Positions 1 to 8,100 of a stretch of DNA of 25,412 nucleotides are shown one piece after another; within the stretch, counting starts at the first letter, position 1, and every line of letters begins with the position of its first letter. Origin of the DNA: ZC4RG17 sp036380875 (GTDB taxonomy: Bacteria; Actinomycetota; Acidimicrobiia; Spongiisociales; ZC4RG35); the NCBI GenBank assembly GCA_036380875.1, contig DASVDX010000050.1, positions 1 through 25,412 on the forward strand. The letters run 5' to 3'. The notes below the pieces were generated by a model. The model saw nothing but the letters and a program-made list of their open reading frames with translations, had not been told where the DNA came from and did not search any database. The position numbers and the translations under genes were made by a program.

Positions 1-542
1 ACGAACTCCAGCACGTCGTCGGTCGGCAGGTGCGTGCCCGTGGGGTTGTTCGGGTTGCACACGTACACGACGGTCGTGTTGGAGTCGATGGCGTCTTTCA
101 TGGCCCCCAGGTCGTGGCGGTGCTCCCCGTCGAGCGGGACCTCCCGTCGCTCGCTCAGCGCCCACATCGAACCGAGCCGATAGATGACGAACGAGGGCCA
201 GGCGTAGACGGCATTGGTGCCGGGCCCGCCCACGGCCAAAGCGATCGTGCGGAGCAGTTCGGACGACCCTCCCCCGAGCCAGAGGGCGTCGCTGGGCACG
301 CCGACATGGCGGCTGAGGGCTTCGCGCAAGTCATAACCCTCGTTGTCGGGGTACCGATTCGCCTGCGCAGCCGCAGCCGCCATGGCTTCGACGGCTTCGG
401 GGAAGGGGCCGTAGGGGCTTTCGTTGGAAGCCAGCTTCACGATCCTCGCCGGATCCAGCCCGTACCGCCGGGCCACTTCCTCGATCGGGAGACCCGGTTC
501 GTAGGGATCGATGGCAGCGAGATCAGGGCGGTAGGTCGGCAT
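1..542 (-). CDS. hisC: Histidinol-phosphate aminotransferase-like PLP enzyme (3' end cut by window edge)
   Basis: The first 180 residues of a class I/II (fold type I) PLP-dependent aminotransferase are visible; the catalytic lysine region lies beyond the window. Family signs are KLASNESPYGP near residue 39, NRYPDNEGYDLR near residue 62, a glycine-rich GGGSSELL cofactor-phosphate segment, and CNPNNPTGT near residue 165. This pattern is typical of HisC, which transfers an amino group from glutamate to imidazole-acetol phosphate in histidine synthesis, but related aromatic or cobalamin-pathway (CobD) aminotransferases look alike. The start is the ATG at 542, with TATCCT 9 nt upstream and no clear Shine-Dalgarno, so a very short leader is likely. 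No other his gene is visible here, so the exact substrate is an inference. Confidence 0.8.
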   Translation of the reverse strand, partial: MPTYRPDLAAIDPYEPGLPIEEVARRYGLDPARIVKLASNESPYGPFPEAVEAMAAAAAQANRYPDNEGYDLREALSRHVGVPSDALWLGGGSSELLRTIALAVGGPGTNAVYAWPSFVIYRLGSMWALSERREVPLDGEHRHDLGAMKDAIDSNTTVVYVCNPNNPTGTHLPTDDVLEF

Positions 543-551
543 CTAGGCACG

Positions 552-557
552 AGGATA
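552..557 (-). promoter_or_regulatory. Putative -10 box of the hisC-like gene
   Basis: TATCCT on the minus strand ends 9 nt before the ATG at 542, which predicts a transcript with only about 2-4 leader nucleotides. No convincing -35 was identified. This is pattern recognition only. Confidence 0.4.
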
Positions 558-588
558 ACGACCTCCGGGGCACCGATCAGATGCAGGC

Positions 589-936
589 TCAGTGGGGTGG
601 GTCGCGGGCGTCGGTGGGGAGGACGAAGCGGATGGAACCGTCAGACTGTTTCTCGATCCGATAGCCCCGCCGGTGCACCACCACATGGTGGTGGTACCAG
701 CACAGGGTCACCAGGTTGTCCGGATCATGGGTACCGCCATGCGACCAGGCCACCACATGATGCGGCTGCAGACGGTGAGTAGACCCACACTCCGGAGCCC
801 GACAACCCCCATCCCGCCACAAAGAGCAACTCCTGCTCCAACTGATCGGTGGTGAGTTCCCCCAAATCCATGCACAACAACATACGAATCCGGTGTGACA
901 CGAACGCGTTCGGTACACGATGACGATGATCGACAA
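589..936 (-). pseudogene. Relic of a DUF222/13E12-type HNH nuclease (C-terminal HNH domain)
   Basis: Only the last 80 or so codons are recognisable: RDGGCRAPEC, then LQPHHVVAWSHGG, a DNLV segment and LCWYHHHVVVH. This is the CxxC...HH...N...H arrangement of the HNH domain that ends many actinobacterial DUF222 proteins. Upstream, the reading frame gives low-complexity, Cys/Trp-rich sequence unlike this family, while a neighbouring frame gives a more protein-like stretch (GELTTDQLEQELLF). That suggests a frameshift near 820-830 and loss of the large N-terminal domain. No plausible start codon or ribosome binding site is present; the coordinate 936 is simply the open frame limit. Such genes occur in many copies in actinobacteria and decay often. 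An intact small HNH protein is a less likely alternative. Confidence 0.55.
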
Positions 937-1001
937 TATCTACCGCGCATATGGGCTGTTCCATGGCCGGTCGGCCACGGGCGCACGCATGAGACTTGTG
1001 G

Positions 1002-1007
1002 CACACT
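1002..1007 (+). promoter_or_regulatory. Putative -10 box for leaderless 2-oxoacid dehydrogenase E1 mRNA
   Basis: CACACT keeps the two most conserved -10 positions (A2 and T6). It lies exactly 6 nt before the ATG at 1014, the same geometry as TACACT before ctaA and TAGTCT before the cysK-like gene. Transcription would then begin at or next to the start codon. Confidence 0.35.
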
Positions 1008-1013
1008 CGCCTC

Positions 1014-3119
1014 ATGAGCGCACCACTTCGTGAAGCGGTCGGCGCCCTACCCATGCTGGAGGTGATCGACGCGGAGGGGAATCTCGTAGGCGACGACCCG
1101 GGACTGCCTCCCGAGCTCTATCGAGAGTTGTATCGCAAGATGGTGCTGGCCCGCACCCTCGACCGTCGGATGCTGGCCTTGCAGCGCCAGGGACGGGTAG
1201 GCACCTACCCGATGCTCGAAGGGCAGGAGGCCGTGCAGATCGGCTCCGCCCTCGCCTTCGAAGAACGGGACTTCATCTTCCCGTCCTATCGCGAACACGG
1301 CGTCGAGATCGCCCGGGGGCTGCCGATCGACGTGTTCATGGCCTACTGGCGAGGCCTCCCCAACTCGGGATGGGACATCCGCCGCTACCGCCAGGGCATC
1401 ATCACCGTCCCGATCGCCACCCAACTCCCCCACGCCGTCGGCTACTCGTATGTGGCGAAGCTACATGGTGAGGACACCGTCACCGGGGTGTACTTCGGTG
1501 ATGGGGCGACCTCAGAAGTCGACTTCCACACCGGGATGAACTTCGCCGGGGTATGGAAGACCCCCACGGTTTTCATCTGCTCCAACAACCTGTACGCCAT
1601 CTCCGTCCCCTACGAAAAGCAGACCGCCTCCGAGACCATCGCCCAAAAGGCGGTGGCCTATGGGTTCGAAGGGGTACGGGTCGACGGCATGGATCCGATC
1701 GCCGTCTACCTGGCGACTCGGGAAGCCGTGGCCAAGGCCCGTCGGGGAGACGGCCCGACGCTGATCGAGGCGATGACGTACCGGTACGGACCTCACGCCA
1801 CCGCCGACGACTCCCGGCTGTATCGCTCGGCCGAGGAAGAGGAGGAGTGGCGTCGACGCGATCCCATCCGCCGAATGGAGCGCTTCCTCGAGTCGAGGGG
1901 TGAGTGGGACGAGGCCGAAGGCGAAAAGGTGGCGATGGAAACCGCCGACCTCGTCGAAGCAGCCATAGCCGAGATCGAAGCCCGCCCGCTGCCGGGCCGC
2001 GACGAAGCCATCCGCCACGCCTACTCCCGGATCCCCATTCACGTCGTCGACCAGCTCCACGCCATGCAGCGCTCCCACGGCGAACCGGAGACCGTCTTCC
2101 AGTCGGAAGAGATCTGGCAAGTGGGTCACGACGAGCTGCCGGAGGGGCCGACAGAGAGCTGGACCATGGCGCAGGCGATCAACGCTGCCCTCCACGAGGC
2201 GATGGAGCGGGACGACTCCACGATCATCCTGGGAGAGGACGTCGGGGTCACCGGTGGTGTCTTCCGCATCACCGAAGGCCTCTACGAGCGTTTCGGCCCC
2301 GACCGGGTGATCGACTCGCCCCTCAACGAATCCGGCATCGTCGGCACGGCGGTGGGGATGGCCCTGGCGGGAGCACGCCCGGTCGCCGAGATCCAGTTCG
2401 ACGGGTTCGTCTACCCGGCGTTCGACCAGATCGTGTCCCACCTCGGTCGCTTCCGCTACCGAACGCGGGGCAACGCCTCGGTTCCCGTGGTGGTGCGATT
2501 CCCCAACGGCGCCGGCATCGGGGCTCACGAGCACCATTGCGACTCGCCGGAGGCGTATTTCGTCCACGCCCCCGGCCTCGTCGTCGTGTGCCCGTCGTCT
2601 CCGATCGACGCCAAAGGACTCCTGGCCGCCGCCCTCACCGGTGACGATCCCGTGATCTTCCTCGAGCCCAAGGTGCTCTACCGGGCTGGCCGAGAAGACG
2701 TTCCCACTGAGCACTACACGCTTCCCATCGGCCGCGCCCGCATACGCCGCCGCGGCGACGACGCCACGATCGTCACCTACGGAGGCATGGTGCCGGTGTG
2801 CCTGGAGGCGGCCGAACGAGTCGACGCTTCGGTCGAGGTGATCGACCTGCGCACCCTGTTCCCCTGGGACCGGGAGACCGTGCTCGAGTCTGTGCGTCGC
2901 ACTCACCGTCTCCTGTTGGTGCAAGAACCGCAGGGCACCGCCGGCGTGGCAGCCGAGGTGGCCGCGGTGGTCGCCGAGGAGGCGATCTACGACCTGGAGG
3001 CGCCGATCCGACGGGTGACCGGCTTCGACGTCCCGTGGCCGCAGTTCGCCATCGAGCGTCACGGCCTCGTCGACGCCGACCGGGTCTCGATGGAGCTCAA
3101 GTTGCTCCTGGCCGACTGA
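1014..3119 (+). CDS. Fused alpha/beta E1 component of a 2-oxoacid dehydrogenase (pyruvate or branched-chain type)
   Basis: This 701-residue protein joins the two E1 chains that are separate genes in most bacteria. Residues 30-370 match E1 alpha, including the thiamine-diphosphate motif that starts with GDGATSE at about 162 and ends with NN at 191-192, and the TYRYGPHATADD loop. From about residue 385 the E1 beta chain follows, with ILGEDVGVTGG, the PLNESGIVG segment, QFDGFVYPAFDQ, and a C-terminal transketolase-like domain (VIDLRTLFPWD). The enzyme decarboxylates a 2-oxoacid and passes the acyl group to the lipoyl arm of an E2 partner. No E2 or E3 gene is in the window. Sequence alone does not separate pyruvate from branched-chain substrates. 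ATG 1014 is preferred over the in-frame TTG at 996 because a -10-like box sits 6 nt upstream. The hydrolase gene follows after 4 bp. Confidence 0.9.
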   Translation: MSAPLREAVGALPMLEVIDAEGNLVGDDPGLPPELYRELYRKMVLARTLDRRMLALQRQGRVGTYPMLEGQEAVQIGSALAFEERDFIFPSYREHGVEIARGLPIDVFMAYWRGLPNSGWDIRRYRQGIITVPIATQLPHAVGYSYVAKLHGEDTVTGVYFGDGATSEVDFHTGMNFAGVWKTPTVFICSNNLYAISVPYEKQTASETIAQKAVAYGFEGVRVDGMDPIAVYLATREAVAKARRGDGPTLIEAMTYRYGPHATADDSRLYRSAEEEEEWRRRDPIRRMERFLESRGEWDEAEGEKVAMETADLVEAAIAEIEARPLPGRDEAIRHAYSRIPIHVVDQLHAMQRSHGEPETVFQSEEIWQVGHDELPEGPTESWTMAQAINAALHEAMERDDSTIILGEDVGVTGGVFRITEGLYERFGPDRVIDSPLNESGIVGTAVGMALAGARPVAEIQFDGFVYPAFDQIVSHLGRFRYRTRGNASVPVVVRFPNGAGIGAHEHHCDSPEAYFVHAPGLVVVCPSSPIDAKGLLAAALTGDDPVIFLEPKVLYRAGREDVPTEHYTLPIGRARIRRRGDDATIVTYGGMVPVCLEAAERVDASVEVIDLRTLFPWDRETVLESVRRTHRLLLVQEPQGTAGVAAEVAAVVAEEAIYDLEAPIRRVTGFDVPWPQFAIERHGLVDADRVSMELKLLLAD

Positions 3120-3123
3120 ATAG

Positions 3124-3888
3124 ATGGCCGACGCCGTCGAACCGACCTCCCCCTTCCACTTCGAAGGGGACAACGGAGATGCCGTGGTCCTCGTCCACGG
3201 CTACACCGGCCATCCGGGCCACTTCCGTCCGCTGGCCGACAGACTCACCGCCATCGGGTACACCGTCATCGCCCCCGTGCTGGCAGGCCACCGAGGATCG
3301 CCAGAGGAGATGGCCGAGGCCGGGTGGCGGGAATGGGTGGAATCGGTGGAGGAGGCAGCCTCCGCCGTCTCCGACCATCGCCGGGTGCACCTGGTCGGGC
3401 TGTCGCTCGGCGGCTTGCTGTCGTTGATCGTCGCCGGTCCGACGGCGGCGGCGTCGATCGTGACGATCAACTCCCCCGTCCTCCTCTATCGCCTCCGTGC
3501 CTATCTCGCCCCAGTCGCCCGCCATCTCATCCCGGCCTATCCGGCAGAGATCGAGCCGCCGCCCGATCCCGAGTTGGCCGATCTGTGGATCCAGCACCCG
3601 GAGCACTCGACGGCTGCCGTCGCCGCCCTGGTGACGACGATCGGCCGGGCATGGGTGGCGGCCGGGAGGCTCCGGCGTCCCAGCCTCGTGATCCAGTCAC
3701 GGGACGACCGGACGGTGCGTCCGGTGTCCGGATCGCTGCTCGCTCGCCGCCTCGGAGCACGCCTCGATTGGATAGGCGGAGCCCACAATGCTCTGCTCGA
3801 TCCTTCCCGCCAGGTCCTCCACGAGAAGGTCGTCGAACATCTGGAGGAAGTGCGCAGAGGGGGGAGAACTTACGGGAATCGCCACTAG
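3124..3888 (+). CDS. Alpha/beta hydrolase, carboxylesterase / monoacylglycerol lipase-like
   Basis: A 254-residue cytoplasmic serine hydrolase of the Est30-like alpha/beta fold. The oxyanion segment VLVHGYTG is at residues 22-29, the nucleophile elbow GLSLGG places Ser94, and the SRDDRTV turn (Asp194 or 195) and GGAHN (His221) complete the usual triad. The family cleaves esters of short to medium acyl chains; the physiological substrate cannot be told. There is no signal peptide. The start ATG lies 4 bp after the stop of the E1 gene, so translation is probably coupled and the two share a transcript. Its TAG stop overlaps the -10 box predicted for the following small gene. Length is normal for the family (about 245-260). 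Confidence 0.82.
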   Translation: MADAVEPTSPFHFEGDNGDAVVLVHGYTGHPGHFRPLADRLTAIGYTVIAPVLAGHRGSPEEMAEAGWREWVESVEEAASAVSDHRRVHLVGLSLGGLLSLIVAGPTAAASIVTINSPVLLYRLRAYLAPVARHLIPAYPAEIEPPPDPELADLWIQHPEHSTAAVAALVTTIGRAWVAAGRLRRPSLVIQSRDDRTVRPVSGSLLARRLGARLDWIGGAHNALLDPSRQVLHEKVVEHLEEVRRGGRTYGNRH

Positions 3889-3891
3889 CCT
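3886..3891 (+). promoter_or_regulatory. Putative -10 box for the zinc-ribbon/mutT1 pair
   Basis: TAGCCT overlaps the hydrolase stop codon. It lies 5 nt before a GTG (3897) and 8 nt before the adjoining ATG (3900). No Shine-Dalgarno precedes either, so a leaderless transcript starting at one of these codons is predicted. Confidence 0.4.
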
Positions 3892-3896
3892 GATCG

Positions 3897-4118
3897 GTGA
3901 TGGGTTCCGGCAGACGTACACGGTTGCGCCGACGGCGAAGCCAGGCCGACTGTCGCCGCGGTGTCCACAGATTCGGCTCGCCGAAGCCGATCGGCGGGGG
4001 AATCACCCGCCAAACGTGCTTCGTGTGTGGATTGGTTTCGATCGACCTCACGGCGGCCGACCCGCCGTCGTCGTTCCAAGCCGCTCCCCCCGTTTCCCAC
4101 CATCAAGCGAGCTCGTGA
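3897..4118 (+). CDS. Small basic zinc-ribbon protein, coupled to mutT1
   Basis: This 73-residue protein begins with an arginine-rich stretch (RRTRLRRRRSQ), followed by a likely metal site: Cys19-x4-His24 and, after a glycine-rich turn (GSPKPIGGGITRQ), Cys41-x2-Cys44. The last 20 or so residues are Pro/Ser/Ala-rich and look disordered. The compact core from residue 15 to 51 looks like a treble-clef or zinc-ribbon fold. Its TGA stop (4116-4118) overlaps the GTG start of mutT1 (4115-4117) in a GTGA tetranucleotide, which implies coupled translation and argues that both reading frames are real. The start is GTG 3897 or the next codon ATG 3900. The function is unknown. A nucleic-acid or ribosome-associated role is plausible from the basic N-terminus and zinc site, but that is inference. 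Only the overlap and motif support the gene; a homology search was not possible. Confidence 0.65.
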   Translation: MMGSGRRTRLRRRRSQADCRRGVHRFGSPKPIGGGITRQTCFVCGLVSIDLTAADPPSSFQAAPPVSHHQASS

Positions 4119-5011
4119 GTACGAGTCGGCCCGTGACCGTTTCTGCCGCCGGAGGGATCCTGATCCGGGGCGACGACCCGGCCCGACTCGAGGTGGCGGT
4201 GGTCCATCGTCCGCGCTACGACGACTGGACCCTGCCCAAAGGGAAACAGGACCCCGGCGAATCCATCGAAGCCACGGCGACGCGCGAGGTGATCGAGGAG
4301 ACGGGCTTCGCCGCCCGTGTGATCGGCCACGCTGCCACCAACCGCTATCGCATCGACGGAGGCGACAAGCAGGTCGACTACTTCTGGATGCGTCCTTACC
4401 GTTTCGACGGGTTCACGCCCAACGGCGAGGTCGATCAAGTGGTGTGGCTGCCGATCGAAACGGCCCGGGCGGCGCTCACCTATCAGTTCGACCGCCGCAT
4501 GCTGAGCAATGGGAAGCTGGCCACCCCGGTGCGGCACACCACGCTCCACATCGTCCGGCATGCCGCCGCCGGCGATCGTACGAAGTGGAGGGGCGACGAC
4601 ACCCAAAGGCCGCTGACGGACAAGGGGGAGGCACAGGCGATGGGCATAGCCGACGCCCTCGAAGGAGTCGGCGTGACCCGAATCCTGTCGAGCGACTATG
4701 TGCGTTGCCGTCAGACGGTGCTGCCTCTCGCCGAGCGGATCGGACGGAAGGTGGAGGACCACGAAGCCCTGCGCGAGGGCGCCCACCCGCGTCTCATCGC
4801 CGAATTGCTGGACGAAGTGGCCGGGAGCACGGTCGTCCTCTGCTCCCACGGAGACGTCATCCCCGAGATGCTGCGACGCCTGCAGTGGATGGGGGTGCGC
4901 TTCCTCTCCCCGGCGGCGTGCCAGAAAGGCTCGACCTGGGTGATCTCCCACGACGGCGAGAGCTATCAGGACGCCTTGTACGTGGCCCCGCCGACGAGCT
5001 CAGACTTCTGA
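4115..5011 (+). CDS. mutT1: MutT1-like Nudix hydrolase fused to a histidine phosphatase domain
   Basis: 298 residues. An N-terminal Nudix domain has a full Nudix box at 43-65 (GKQDPGES..., then REVIEETGF). A C-terminal SixA-like histidine phosphatase domain carries the phospho-accepting His in LHIVRHA at 144-150, SSDYVRCRQT at 192-201 and the second histidine in CSHGD at 243-247. The same two-domain layout and size are known from mycobacterial MutT1, which hydrolyses 8-oxo-(d)GTP and diadenosine polyphosphates to keep oxidised nucleotides out of nucleic acids. A role in nucleotide sanitation is therefore likely. The GTG start at 4115 overlaps the stop of the preceding zinc-ribbon gene. The frame stays open upstream to 3788, but that stretch is a shadow of the two preceding genes. 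It converges with kgd. Confidence 0.87.
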   Translation: MSTSRPVTVSAAGGILIRGDDPARLEVAVVHRPRYDDWTLPKGKQDPGESIEATATREVIEETGFAARVIGHAATNRYRIDGGDKQVDYFWMRPYRFDGFTPNGEVDQVVWLPIETARAALTYQFDRRMLSNGKLATPVRHTTLHIVRHAAAGDRTKWRGDDTQRPLTDKGEAQAMGIADALEGVGVTRILSSDYVRCRQTVLPLAERIGRKVEDHEALREGAHPRLIAELLDEVAGSTVVLCSHGDVIPEMLRRLQWMGVRFLSPAACQKGSTWVISHDGESYQDALYVAPPTSSDF

Positions 5012-5132
5012 CGAGATCACCCCGGCAGCAAACTGGGACAACGGAGTACGATGTCTGCCGTCGCCGTGGCGGGAGCGCTTTCCCGAGTTCTCCAGACCCC
5101 CTCAGGACGCACCCGCCCGGCGGCGTCCACCG

Positions 5133-5163
5133 TGTAAGTCCCGCCGGCGTGCCCGGCGTTACA
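5133..5163. terminator. Possible bidirectional terminator hairpin between mutT1 and kgd
   Basis: CGCCGG (5142-5147) pairs with CCGGCG (5153-5158) around a 5-nt loop. An outer TGTAA/TTACA pair (5133-5137, 5159-5163) encloses it with an asymmetric bulge. It lies 13 bp past the kgd stop and about 120 bp past the mutT1 stop. There is no U-tract on either strand. Nothing else convincing was seen in 5012-5175. Confidence 0.4.
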
Positions 5164-5175
5164 GGCCGTGTCTAG

Positions 5176-8100
5176 TCAGGAGCCTACGCCGAGGGCTTTG
5201 TCGACCAGGGCAGCCTGCTGGTCGAGATGCACCCGCATCGAGCCGGTTGCGGGGCTGCCGGACTCGGCACGGCCCGCATACGAGGGCTCCCGTCCGAAGA
5301 TGTCGCGCAGGACCGGCCACATGAATCGCCAGGCGCCCATGTTCTCCGGCTCCTCCTGGCACCAGACCACTTCGGCTTCTGGGTATTGCGCCGCCACCTT
5401 CTCCAGCGCCTCGCGCGGGACCGGATACAGCTGGGCGAGTCGATAGATGGCGACGTCCTCGATGCCCAATTCCTTGCGTCGCGCCTCGATGTCGTGGAAG
5501 ACCTTGCCGGTGCACAGAACCACCCGATTGGCGCCAGGCCGGGGGTACTCCACCAGCGGCTCGAAGCGTCCCGTCGTCAACGCTTCAGCGGTGACGAACG
5601 ACGCCCGGTTGCGCAACATCGACTTCGGGGTGAAGACGATCAGAGGCTTCTGCGGTCGGGCCAGGGCTTGACGCCGCAGGAGGTGGAAGTACTGGCCGGA
5701 CGTGGCCGGCTGAGCGACCCGGAGGTTGTTGCTGGCGCACAGCTCCAGGAACCGCTCGATCCTCGCCGACGAGTGCTCCGGACCTTGACCCTCGTAGCCG
5801 TGGGGAAGCAGCAGCGTCAAACCGGACCGCTGGTTCCACTTCGCCTCACCGGCGGCCATGAACTGGTCGAAGACGACCTGGGCACCATTGGCGAAGTCGC
5901 CGTACTGCGCTTCCCAGATCACGAGCGCCTCGGGCCATTCGACCGAGTACCCGTACTCGAATCCGACGGCGGCGTATTCGGAGAGCAGCGAGTCGACGAT
6001 CCGCACCCGAGCCTTGTCGGTGAGACGCTCGAGCGGCGCCCACCTCTCGCCGGTCTCGTAGTCGACCAGCTCGGCGTGGCGCTGGCTGAAAGTGCCGCGC
6101 CGGGAGTCCTCCCCGGCGAGACGCACGGGGACGCCCTGGAGAGCGAGAGAACCGAACGCCAGCGCCTCAGCCGTGCCCCAGTCCACCTGTCCGTCCCGGA
6201 GCGCCGACCGGCGCTGCTCGATCATCCGCACGAGCTTGGGATGGATCGTGAACCCCTCCGGGACGTCGGTGATCCGCTCTAGGATGAAGTCGAGGGTTTC
6301 GCGGTCGACGGCGGTCTCGGGCTCGGTCTCCGGCTCTTCTTCGACCACGCGGGCGGGAACGGTGGTCGGCGCCCGGCTGCTCTTGAAGGCGGCGTCGAGG
6401 AGCTGGCGGTACTCGGCGAGCAGCCGGTCGCATTCGTCCCGTGACATCTCGCCGGAACTGACCAACCTCTCCAGGTACAGCTTGCGGACCGAGGGGTGCT
6501 CTTCGATCTTCTTGTACATGAGGGGCTGGGTGTAGGACGGCTCGTCGCCTTCGTTGTGGCCCCGGCGGCGGTAGCAGACGAGGTCGACGACCACGTCCTT
6601 GTGGAACGCCTGCCGGAAGGCGAAGGCGAGCCGCCCGACCCGGATCACCGCCTCGGGGTCGTCGGCGTTGACGTGGAAGATCGGAGCCTGGACGGTTTTG
6701 GCGACGTCCGTGGCATAGAAGCTGGAACGCGCCTCCTCGGTGGACGTCGTGAACCCCACCCGGTTGTTGATGACGATGTGCACGGTTCCGCCGGTCCGGT
6801 AGCCGGGCAGCTGCGACAGGTTGTGGGTCTCGACAACCACACCCTGGCCGGCGTAGGCGGCGTCGCCGTGGAGGAGGATGGGAAGGACCCGGTCGGGCCC
6901 GCCACTGCCGAGCTTGTCCTGCTTCGCCCGGGCGACACCTTCGAGCACCGGGTCGACTGCCTCCAGATGGCTGGGGTTGGCGACGACCTCCACTTCGATC
7001 GGCGCCACCGGTGTCTGGTAAGTGCCCTTGGCGCCCAGGTGGTACTTGACGTCGTCGGCGCCGCCCTCCATGCCCGGGAGCAGGTCGCCGTCGAACTCAC
7101 GGAAGATGCGGGCAGGGGGCTTGCCGATGATGTTGGCGAGGACGTTGAGGCGGCCGCGGTGGGCCATCCCGATCACCGCCGACTCCATCCTCGCCTGGGC
7201 GGCGGAGGTCAGGATGCAGTCGAGGAGCGGGATCAGGCTCTCGGCACCCTCCAAGCCGAAACGCTTTTGACCGACGTACTTCGTGTGGAGGAACGCCTCG
7301 AACGCCTCCGCTTCGTTGAGCTTGTGGAGGATGCGGCGCCGTTCCTCGGAGGTGATCGGCTGCTGCTCGACCTCCACCTTCTCTTGGATCCACCGCTTCT
7401 GCTCGGGCTCCTGGATGTGCATGTACTCGATGCCCACGGTTCGGCAGTAGGCATCGCGCAGGATCGAGAGGATCCGCCCGAGCGTCATCGTCGGGGTGCC
7501 CAAGATCCCGCCGGTGGCGAACTCGCGGTCGAGGTCCCAGATCGTCAGCCCGTACGAGAGAGGGTCGAGCTCCTCGTACATGCGCGGTGGCTCCATCCGC
7601 AACGGGTCGAGATCGGCGATCAGGTGGCCCCGGACCCGGTAGGCGTTGATCAGCCGGTGGACGTTGGCCTGCTTGGCGATCCACTCCGTGCTGCCGACAG
7701 GCGGGTTGTCGTCGATGGCCCACCGAGCCGGTGTGTACGGCACGCCCATCGAGGTGAAGATTTCGTCGTAGAAGCCTTCCTCGCCGAGGAGATAACGGTG
7801 GATCCGCCCCAGGAGCTCCCCCGATTGGGCGCCCTGGATCACCCGGTGGTCGTAGGTGGAGGTGAGGGTGATGATGCGGCCGATGCCCTGGCGGGCCAGG
7901 TGCTCGGGGTCGGCGGCCTGGTACTCCGGCGGGTAGGTGATCGCCCCGACGCCGACGATGAGGCCCTGGTCGGGCATGAGCCGGGGGACGGACTGGAGGG
8001 TCCCCAACGTCCCGGGGTTGGTGAGAGTGGCGGTGGTGCCGGCGAAGTCGTCGGGCGTCAGCTTGTTGTCCCGCGTCTTTTTCACCACTTCCTCGTAGGC

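Noticed and set aside
3788..4114. 109-codon upstream extension of mutT1
   Set aside because: It overlaps the end of the hydrolase and the zinc-ribbon gene in another frame; the GTGA overlap gives a better start.
5051..5137. 28-codon frame between mutT1 and kgd (MSAVAVAGALSRV)
   Set aside because: No ribosome site, the -10-like TACGAT overlaps the ATG itself, and it runs into the presumed terminator. No support beyond being open.
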